29,712 nt of DNA. It comes from an uncultured Geobacteraceae bacterium. Lineage in GTDB: Bacteria > Desulfobacterota > Desulfuromonadia > Geobacterales > Pseudopelobacteraceae. The position numbers and the translations under genes are program-made. The stretch's first letter is position 1. Each line of letters opens with the position of its first letter. Shown here one piece after another: positions 23,792 to 29,712 of this stretch. The notes under the pieces were generated by a model. That model saw only the letters and a list, made by a program, of their open reading frames with translations, searched no databases and was not told the DNA's origin. The stretch is from positions 1 through 29,712 of the forward strand of contig CAIRND010000646.1 of NCBI GenBank assembly GCA_903879825.1, read 5' to 3'.

Positions 23792-24706
23792 TTATAAAGA
23801 CGGCTTACGCAAAAGGATAGTGACGCCTTGGGTTGTAAGATCGTCATATGTCAGCCCGCGCCCTTGAAAAGCCTCTGGGTACTGTAAAATAATGTCAAGG
23901 TACTCTGCATTATTGTGATGGCGATTTATCAATACCTCACATCCAGAATTCGACCATAACTGATCAAATTGAGTTACAGTCCAACGATTTAACGGCTGAA
24001 GGTCATTGAGATCCTTTCCGAGGTCGCGAATACCAATGCGATTAATTTGATCGCGCCAAAATTGCTCTCTGAAAAGAAACTGAGGGTATGGCATAGGAAG
24101 CATCCTGTATGCATGCAAACCCCACGGTCCGGCATATAATGGTCCAAACTCAAAAAAAAGATATCCGCCTGGAGCAGTTACGGCAAGCATTCGCTGCAAC
24201 GCTATCTCTGGATTCGGGAAATGCTCAAACGCATTATAAGAAAAGACTAGATCAAAATCTTCACCAGGCAGTGAAGCATCGGCACCAAGATCGCAAGGAT
24301 AAAAAGGCAAATATGCGGCACGACTGTCTCGCCAATCATTCAGGTCAGTAAGAGTCGTTTCCATGCCAAGAATGTTTAACTGGAGTGATGCCATCCCATC
24401 ACCACACGCCACCTCCAAACAACTATGTTCAGATGCCAACTGGGGAATAAGAGAGACCAGTTGATCCGCCCGGCGCAACCCACGAAGCCAAGTTGATTTT
24501 TTGTCGTATCCGTACTCTCCAGGTCCACTATACGTCGAACACAGCAAATGAAAATCAGCCTCGCTTATGGTTGTGTTTGGTTGAGCATTGCGGCTTAATA
24601 TCTCTCTGACCCTAATTACAGAATTGGTTAACTCTTTATTTTCGTTTCGATTATCTATGAGCTGATGGAGCGAACGAGTAAATCGCCTAACCTTTTTTTT
24701 AAACAT
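23792..24706 (-). CDS. SAM-dependent methyltransferase, class I
   Basis: 304 residues. A helical N-terminal region of about 95 residues precedes a Rossmann methyltransferase core. Motif I is CLEVACGDGMASLQL, and the acidic end of strand 2 is LTDLNDWRD. Motif IV/post-I appears as FDLVFSYNAFEHFPNPE, and APGGYLFFEFGPLY is the typical methyltransferase-11 strand. It probably methylates a sugar hydroxyl of the glycan. In ABC-exporter O-antigen systems a terminal methyl group can mark chain end for the Wzt C-terminal domain, which makes this a candidate cap enzyme, but an internal O-methyl sugar is equally possible. Confidence 0.82.
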   Translation of the reverse strand: MFKKKVRRFTRSLHQLIDNRNENKELTNSVIRVREILSRNAQPNTTISEADFHLLCSTYSGPGEYGYDKKSTWLRGLRRADQLVSLIPQLASEHSCLEVACGDGMASLQLNILGMETTLTDLNDWRDSRAAYLPFYPCDLGADASLPGEDFDLVFSYNAFEHFPNPEIALQRMLAVTAPGGYLFFEFGPLYAGPWGLHAYRMLPMPYPQFLFREQFWRDQINRIGIRDLGKDLNDLQPLNRWTVTQFDQLWSNSGCEVLINRHHNNAEYLDIILQYPEAFQGRGLTYDDLTTQGVTILLRKPSL

Positions 24707-24776
24707 ATTCGCTTAAAGGGTTAATACATAAAAATTTCAAGTGTAACATATAACTGGAAAATAGATTTGAATGGGT

Positions 24777-25994
24777 TCAACGTAAAAGCCTTCCGGCATA
24801 TCTTTTCGCAGCATACACCATATTCAATGTTGAATGTTTTAGCTGAGACACATGTTCCTTAACTGAAAGAAACCTTTCTTCCAAGGTCATCTCATCACTC
24901 ACAGGAATCCAACCTGAAGGACTGACATGACATCCCATGCTAAGCGACTCATTAAAGCGAAATGTAATACCCCTAAATACAGGGTCACTTGGCAAAACTT
25001 CTGCGATAATTGCTAACGTGTGAATACGAAACCATGTTGGAAAAATGCATGAAACATTCGGCTCAGCCTCGGTTCCAGGAATCCCCATATGGCTTTGTTT
25101 TTGATTCCGATTATAAGGGAATCCTCCGTCCACATTTTGGGTAGAAAGTATATGCTTCAAACATCGCCTTAAAGCATGTCGAATCTCTGAGCGTCGGTAG
25201 TCAAGACGCTTATAACAGTTCACAAGAATGTCCACAGAATCGACATCTTCACACGCCCCTCCGTTACCATTTGGGTTGAAACCACCATCGATATGTTGAA
25301 GCGACAAAACGGTATCCACCAACCCGCGGATGTTTGGCAATGGATGGTTTTCGTAGTAATACACTATCAACTGATGATAACCACCATATACAGCCTCCAT
25401 CGGCGAGCAAAAGCCGTTCGTACCCCAAAGGCCGGTTTTGGGATCTGCAGTTTGATCCAGCCAGTTAAACCAATTTTTCAAAGCGACTGCTGCCCCAGGA
25501 AACTTTTCAACATCTCGCAGGTACACCAGCAACTGCCCAACAAAAAGGATATTGTTTCCTTCGAGCCATGCTTTTTTCCAATCAACACCATTCTGCCAAT
25601 TACCGAGTGTTGCCAAATCGCAAAATTTGTGAGCACTTTTGATCGGTTCAATATTTACTCCAATTTGCTGGGCTACTGGTAATACTGCAGAACAAGTCAA
25701 ATGAAGCAATAAATGAAAATAGTCATGTTTTGCTCCTGGCTTTGCAATAAAGCCTTGTAATTCAGGCCCTTCAAACAAACCAGATTCTTTTTTCTGTGAA
25801 GCTCTAATCAATGACTTTACAGAATCTCTTAAATCATATGGTTCATAACCTAAATAATAAAGCCCCAAATAGGCATAGCAAGTTCCATAAAGAGTGATGC
25901 TACCGTTTGGCACAGATCGCCCACCTTGTTCAGACAAATTACTCTGAAGAAATTTCGCAGCACGATCAGACCAATATTTTTCTTTAAAAATCAC
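24777..25994 (-). CDS. Alpha/alpha-toroid protein with QxxDGGF repeats
   Basis: 405 residues with a GTG start (GTG ATT TTT AAA). It is helical throughout and rich in aromatic residues. Two clear repeats of the terpene-cyclase/prenyltransferase toroid type are visible: SLQHIDGGFNPNGNGG (about 231-246) and STQNVDGGFPYNRNQ (about 284-298). An acidic EDVDSVD cluster (about 249-255) and a degenerate first repeat (RASQKKESGLF) are also present. The fold is shared by prenyltransferase beta subunits, squalene/hopene cyclases and some carbohydrate-active alpha6-barrel enzymes. I do not recognise the specific family. In this locus it may act on the lipid carrier or on the glycan. It sits between the acyltransferase and methyltransferase genes. 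Confidence 0.65.
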   Translation of the reverse strand: MIFKEKYWSDRAAKFLQSNLSEQGGRSVPNGSITLYGTCYAYLGLYYLGYEPYDLRDSVKSLIRASQKKESGLFEGPELQGFIAKPGAKHDYFHLLLHLTCSAVLPVAQQIGVNIEPIKSAHKFCDLATLGNWQNGVDWKKAWLEGNNILFVGQLLVYLRDVEKFPGAAVALKNWFNWLDQTADPKTGLWGTNGFCSPMEAVYGGYHQLIVYYYENHPLPNIRGLVDTVLSLQHIDGGFNPNGNGGACEDVDSVDILVNCYKRLDYRRSEIRHALRRCLKHILSTQNVDGGFPYNRNQKQSHMGIPGTEAEPNVSCIFPTWFRIHTLAIIAEVLPSDPVFRGITFRFNESLSMGCHVSPSGWIPVSDEMTLEERFLSVKEHVSQLKHSTLNMVYAAKRYAGRLLR

Positions 25995-26069
25995 TGCTTA
26001 TTTATTTTATAGCATTAGATTTAGAGCCGACTCTGACTACGTTTCAATCACTATATGATCGTAATTATT

Positions 26070-26699
26070 TCACTCACAACTTGACATGCGACCTCGAATA
26101 ACTTTCGCCGGTACTCCACCAACAATCATATACTTTTGAACATCCTTGGTGACAACGGAGCCAGCAGCTATCACTGCGCCATCTCCAATTGATACACCAT
26201 CTAAAACACAACATGAACTACCAATCCATATATCATTGCCAATTTTTATACCTTTTTTTATAAGTGCTTGCTCGTATATTGGAGTTTTACAAAAAGAAAT
26301 GCCATGATTAGCTGGAATAATAACGCAAAGAGCAGCCATCCAAACATAATTACCAACCGTTACACCGCCGTGTCCGTACACAATTGATCCTTGTTGAATT
26401 CCACAATTATCCCCAAACGATATATCACCCCCATAAGTTGCTATTGTAGCTCCATTTCGTATTTTAGCATTCTTGCCAAAGTTGATATTCCCCCCATAAC
26501 TCACATCCAGAACAACATTATCCTCTACAATTGAACCGGAACCAATTTTGATACACTTAGGATCTCCTATAATTTTACAGCGTGAACTTATGCTAACGGA
26601 AGGATTTTCATGACTAAACTCAGATAGTCTTTTTAGATCCGCTACATCTTTAGAAATCTTTTGGGCACAAATCTTTGTTAAAGAGAATAATTTTATCAT
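26070..26699 (-). CDS. Hexapeptide-repeat acyltransferase (LbH family)
   Basis: 209 residues. Left-handed beta-helix repeats run from about residue 40 to 190 (IGSGSIVEDNVVL, GNINFGKNAKIRNG, GDISFGDNCGIQQG and so on). A loop bearing IPANHGI supplies the likely catalytic His, and the characteristic end GDGAVIAAGSVVTKD / VGGVPAKVIRG closes the domain. The layout resembles WcaF/WbbJ-like O-acetyltransferases of polysaccharide loci, so it probably O-acetylates a sugar in the repeat or at the chain end with acetyl-CoA. ATG at 26699. The product follows Wzt by 46 bp. Acceptor unknown. Confidence 0.88.
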   Translation of the reverse strand: MIKLFSLTKICAQKISKDVADLKRLSEFSHENPSVSISSRCKIIGDPKCIKIGSGSIVEDNVVLDVSYGGNINFGKNAKIRNGATIATYGGDISFGDNCGIQQGSIVYGHGGVTVGNYVWMAALCVIIPANHGISFCKTPIYEQALIKKGIKIGNDIWIGSSCCVLDGVSIGDGAVIAAGSVVTKDVQKYMIVGGVPAKVIRGRMSSCE

Positions 26700-26745
26700 A
26701 TTGCGTCAATTTTTCATCTTTTTACAAAAAAACCAGAAACAGAAC

Positions 26746-27981
26746 TCATATTGGATTTAAATTAAATTCCCATTTGATCGGAATAGATAATCTAGAATGT
26801 GTAACATATTCCGGTTTAATCTTAATAGGAAAATTTCTTTTCCAATCGTAAACTTCTCCCGTTATGTCATTCATAGCACAAAAAAAGAATTCAAGAAAAC
26901 CAGTATTGATTGGAATAAATGGGAATATAACTCGAACACATCCATCTAATATTTTCTCGCCCGATTTATCTAACACAAGAACACTTCGTGTATGCAATGC
27001 GACACCATCTCTATCTCGCGCTATAACTTCAATAACACACTTATTTGTCATATTGGCGGCACTCCTGTAGTCAATCTCAAAAGTTAGTGCGTCTCCAACA
27101 TTTATTTCTGTTATATTATCTCCTTTATTATTGAGAAATCGTGCTCCCGTGAATATTACTTGACCGGAACCATTTACTCTTGACCAATCAGTACGATTGA
27201 TGTCAGCCTCCGAATCAGATTGGTTCATATCAGCAAGAAACATTTCGATACCCCTTTCGCAATCATCAAAGTAATTGAGGCCTCCCTTCTTCAGGTAAAG
27301 AACCTTCTCGGAGTACCGGGAAATCTGGTGCATGTTATGCGACACCAGAATAAAGCTTGTACCCCGCTCACGAAATTCGGCAAGCGTGTTGAAGCATTTC
27401 GCCTGAAAGCCAACATCACCGACGGCTAAAACTTCATCAAGCAAAAGAATGTCTGGCTCAATTTTTACTGCAATTGCAAACCCTAACCGGACATGCATTC
27501 CTGAGCTATAACTCTGCACCGGCATATCAATAAACTCATCAATCTCTGCATAATCTATGATTTCATCAATCTTGCCATCAATTTCTTTTTTGCTCAATCC
27601 AAGTACTGATGCATTGACATAGATATTTTCACGTCCTGTCAATATCGGGTTGAATCCAGCCCCGAGAGCAATTAGGGCACCTATTCTTCCCCTCATTTCT
27701 ATTCTGCCTGCATCGGGCTTGATCAATCCGTTCAACATCCTGAGAAGCGTCGTCTTACCCGCTCCATTGCGACCAATCAGTCCAAGACATTCACCACGTT
27801 TCAATTCAAAATTGACATTGTTGACTGCCCAGAATTCATCAGGACGTAATTCACCATTCCCTCCATGACGACGACCGGTAACTTCACGTCCAAGGTCATG
27901 CATACCATACAAAAGAGACTTTTTTAGACTTTTGCAGAACTTTTTAGAGACATCTTCGACTTTAATTAATGTTTCACTCAT
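26746..27981 (-). CDS. ABC exporter ATPase Wzt with C-terminal binding domain
   Basis: 411 residues from the ATG at 27981, seven bases after the wzm stop; a GTG five codons earlier would overlap wzm. The nucleotide-binding domain (about 1-245) has Walker A GRNGAGKTT (70-78), signature YSSGMHVRLGF (158-168), Walker B DILLLDE (177-183) and the switch His (ILVSHNMHQ). The extra 150-residue C-terminal beta-rich part (from about 255, GSGQVIFTGARFLNN onwards) matches the Wzt-C carbohydrate-binding layout, which in E. coli O9a recognises the capped chain end before export. It energises export of lipid-linked polysaccharide across the inner membrane. Confidence 0.92.
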   Translation of the reverse strand: MSETLIKVEDVSKKFCKSLKKSLLYGMHDLGREVTGRRHGGNGELRPDEFWAVNNVNFELKRGECLGLIGRNGAGKTTLLRMLNGLIKPDAGRIEMRGRIGALIALGAGFNPILTGRENIYVNASVLGLSKKEIDGKIDEIIDYAEIDEFIDMPVQSYSSGMHVRLGFAIAVKIEPDILLLDEVLAVGDVGFQAKCFNTLAEFRERGTSFILVSHNMHQISRYSEKVLYLKKGGLNYFDDCERGIEMFLADMNQSDSEADINRTDWSRVNGSGQVIFTGARFLNNKGDNITEINVGDALTFEIDYRSAANMTNKCVIEVIARDRDGVALHTRSVLVLDKSGEKILDGCVRVIFPFIPINTGFLEFFFCAMNDITGEVYDWKRNFPIKIKPEYVTHSRLSIPIKWEFNLNPI

Positions 27982-27988
27982 AGTTGTT

Positions 27989-28840
27989 TCAGGCACTCAT
28001 ACGTTCAATAAGAATTGGCATCGCCAGACGATAAATAATCCAGACGACTAGAAATAACATGACCGTTACAAGGTTTACTGCAATAAAATAACTCAAGAAC
28101 TCAGGTACTTTGCCTGTCAATAAATCACGTCCAGTCAGAATCAGCGGTGTAATAGGATTAAATATAAATAGCTTTGCAGCTAATCCTTCCTTTGGCATAG
28201 GGAAAACGACCGGCGTGATATACATCATAAACTGCATCAAGAGTGGAATTGCCTTGCCAACATCATTATACAGCAGACCAATGGGCGTTATCAGCAATCC
28301 GATAGCGGTTCCTACCATTATCAGTGAAAGTAAAGCAAATGGAATAAAAAGAACCCCCCAACCAGGGGTGATACCAAGGATAGCAATGGCAATGAGAACA
28401 AGTACAAGCTTTATGCATGCGCTAAATATTGTTTGATAGACACCTGAAACAATAATTGCTTCGCGCGGAAAGTTGATTTTAGCCAGCATTGATTTTGATG
28501 CTGTAGTGCCTTGCAACGGAGCATTCACAGCATCCATAAAGATTGACCAGAGCATAGTCCCGACAAATACATAGACTGGATAAGGAAGCACTGTTTCTTT
28601 TATAGAAATAACGCCACTTTCGCTTAAAAACAACCATACCAGAGTATTGGCTAATGGAAGAATAAGTGCCCACAAGAACCCAAGCAATGTCTGCCGGTAT
28701 TGCGCGCTGATATCACGCACGGCAAGCCTCCATGCAAGTTCACGTCCGGCAGCGAGATCGTAAAACATATCTCGCAACATTTTGCGTGGGTTTGCAAGTA
28801 CTGATTCAGGGGTGTAGATGGTGATTGGCTGTTCGGTCAT
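27989..28840 (-). CDS. ABC-2 type permease Wzm
   Basis: 283 residues from the ATG at 28840; a longer frame to 28915 adds an implausible 25-residue tail and reaches into an inverted repeat. The cytoplasmic N-terminus ends with ELAWRLAVRDISAQYRQTLL, the typical interface helix of ABC-2 polysaccharide permeases. About six membrane segments follow (LGFLWALILPLANTLVWLFL, ILGITPGWGVLFIPFALLSL and others), with ITPVVFPMP and FNPITPLILTGRDLL in the usual place. It pairs with the adjacent Wzt to export the undecaprenyl-linked glycan. Confidence 0.92.
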   Translation of the reverse strand: MTEQPITIYTPESVLANPRKMLRDMFYDLAAGRELAWRLAVRDISAQYRQTLLGFLWALILPLANTLVWLFLSESGVISIKETVLPYPVYVFVGTMLWSIFMDAVNAPLQGTTASKSMLAKINFPREAIIVSGVYQTIFSACIKLVLVLIAIAILGITPGWGVLFIPFALLSLIMVGTAIGLLITPIGLLYNDVGKAIPLLMQFMMYITPVVFPMPKEGLAAKLFIFNPITPLILTGRDLLTGKVPEFLSYFIAVNLVTVMLFLVVWIIYRLAMPILIERMSA

Positions 28841-28901
28841 GCAATAATGGGTTTGTTGTGTTCGTGGCACAGGTATAAATAAAAAATATATCTCTCTGCA
28901 C

Positions 28902-28934
28902 ATGCCAGTCACCATGATACTTTAGTACTGGCAT
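28902..28934. other. Inverted repeat upstream of wzm
   Basis: ATGCCAGT (28902-28909) and ACTGGCAT (28927-28934) form a perfect 8-bp inverted repeat with a 17-base spacer. It lies 62 bp upstream of the preferred wzm start, in a 227-bp gap following the dehydratase gene. It could be an operator or an RNA hairpin between the dehydratase and exporter genes. There is no U-tract, so it is unlikely to be an intrinsic terminator. The rest of the gap shows no gene. Confidence 0.3.
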
Positions 28935-29067
28935 AGATAAAATAGCTTGCGGTTACGCTGGGCTGAGGGGAAATGCTAAGCCTATACGTAGCAGAGTCCT
29001 GATGTGGTGCCAGAGGCGTGAGAGAAGCGTTGTAATTGACTGGGTAGAGGGCACTTCTTGTATCGGT

Positions 29068-29712
29068 TTATACATAAGCAAAAAGTGATTGGGGAACTGC
29101 TTGAGCTTTAGGAACTCCGTTATGCTTCTCATTTGACGGGGCTGGCTCGGTAGTCTCCGCTTCGGGCGTAAAGCCTTTGACCATAAGTTGCAGACACACT
29201 TTGATTGCCGCTATATCGTGATTTATCATGCGGTACTGGAGTTCGAGAAGCATGGGCATAAGCTCTTGCATGGTGAAAAAGTATTCATGAGCCTTGAAAA
29301 TTAGGGGATGGTCTGTTGGCTTGGGATTGCCTGCAATAAGGAGTTCTTCATAAAGCTTCTCACCTGGCCGAAGAGCGGTTTCAAGTATTTCAATGTCACC
29401 GTCTGGATGGAGGGGGTCTCGAACGGTAAGGCCTGAGAGTTCTATCATGCGCCGGGCAAGATCTTCTATTTTTACCGGGTCTCCCATATCGATCAGAAAA
29501 ACATCTCCCCCTTTAGCCATTGCACCTGCCTGGATAACAAGCTGGGCTGCCTCTGGGATGGTCATGAAATAGCGGGTGATATCCTTATGGGTAATGGTTA
29601 TGGGGCCGCCTGCTTTTATTTGACGACGAAAATGAGGTACTACTGAACCACTTGAACCAAGCACATTGCCGAAGCGAACCATTGAAAAACAGGTCTTGCT
29701 CTTTTCGCTGGC
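29068..29712 (-). CDS. WbpM/FlaA1-type UDP-GlcNAc 4,6-dehydratase, 3' part
   Basis: The reading frame is open to the window edge, so the gene starts beyond 29712; 214 C-terminal residues are visible. MVRFGNVLGSSGSVVPHF, GGPITITHKDITRYFMTIPE, AAQLVIQAG, DVFLIDMGDPVKIEDLARRM and ALRPGEKLYEELL are the hallmark of the polysaccharide-biosynthesis (CapD/FlaA1/WbpM) dehydratase C-terminus. It is expected to form UDP-4-keto-6-deoxy-GlcNAc, the precursor for C4-amination by the DegT enzyme at the far end of this locus. The last 30 residues (after LMVKGF) are a Pro/Glu/Ala-rich unconserved tail. Whether it has the N-terminal membrane domain of WbpM cannot be seen. Confidence 0.9.
   Translation of the reverse strand, partial: ASEKSKTCFSMVRFGNVLGSSGSVVPHFRRQIKAGGPITITHKDITRYFMTIPEAAQLVIQAGAMAKGGDVFLIDMGDPVKIEDLARRMIELSGLTVRDPLHPDGDIEILETALRPGEKLYEELLIAGNPKPTDHPLIFKAHEYFFTMQELMPMLLELQYRMINHDIAAIKVCLQLMVKGFTPEAETTEPAPSNEKHNGVPKAQAVPQSLFAYV

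Noticed and set aside
21726..26032. A shared 12-mer TTTAGAGCCGAC near 21728 and 26020
   Set aside because: A 12-base match is expected many times by chance in 30 kb; there is no extended similarity, so it is not taken as an attachment or insertion site.
1..29712. tRNA, rRNA, riboswitch or CRISPR array
   Set aside because: No cloverleaf, conserved rRNA segment, known riboswitch core or regularly spaced repeats could be recognised by reading both strands.

Overview
This window is a large surface-polysaccharide (O-antigen or capsule-type) biosynthesis and export locus from a Gram-negative bacterium. Every supported protein-coding gene lies on the minus strand, so transcription runs from the right edge towards position 1, where a strong hairpin terminator (53-89) closes the locus. 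The organism cannot be named from this window. Many start codons have weak or no Shine-Dalgarno sequence, base composition is moderate in the housekeeping-like genes, and ISL3 and IS1182 transposase relics are present. A green sulfur bacterium or a similar anaerobe would fit, but that is only a guess.

Layout in transcription order (right to left). (1) 29712-26746: the 3' part of a WbpM/FlaA1-type UDP-GlcNAc 4,6-dehydratase, then the ABC-2 exporter pair Wzm (permease) and Wzt (ATPase with an extra C-terminal domain), then a hexapeptide acyltransferase. (2) 25994-21896: an unusual alpha/alpha-toroid protein, a SAM methyltransferase and two GT2 glycosyltransferases. (3) 21874-21280: a decayed ISL3 transposase. 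(4) 21279-17860: a very AT-rich stretch with a DUF707-like protein, a GT2 and a GT-B glycosyltransferase, the last with a recognisable promoter and RBS. (5) 17829-14454: fnlA-fnlB-fnlC, a complete UDP-N-acetyl-L-fucosamine pathway. (6) 14252-9371: a GT4, an EpsG-family Wzy-like polymerase and two more GT-B/GT4 enzymes. (7) 9370-8848: a non-coding gap with an IS1182-type transposase fragment. (8) 8847-264: a compact module with a PglC-like phosphoglycosyl transferase, a 55-residue small ORF, two acyl carrier proteins, an AMP-forming ligase, two SDR reductases, a GNAT acyltransferase, a PIG-L deacetylase, a NeuD/PglD-type acyltransferase, a KAS III and a DegT aminotransferase. (9) A decayed duplicate of the aminotransferase 3' end at 134-285.

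How the genes may work together (inference). WbpM makes UDP-4-keto-6-deoxy-GlcNAc, the DegT enzyme aminates C4, and a NeuD/PglD-type or GNAT enzyme acylates the amine. The product would be a bacillosamine-like sugar that the PglC-like enzyme loads onto undecaprenyl phosphate. The ACP/ligase/KAS III/SDR set looks like a small dedicated acyl-building line, which could supply an unusual acyl group (for example a short 3-hydroxyacyl chain) instead of plain acetate. FucNAc and other sugars are added by seven or eight glycosyltransferases. The locus carries both a Wzy-like polymerase and a Wzm/Wzt exporter, and no Wzx flippase is visible, which is an unusual combination.
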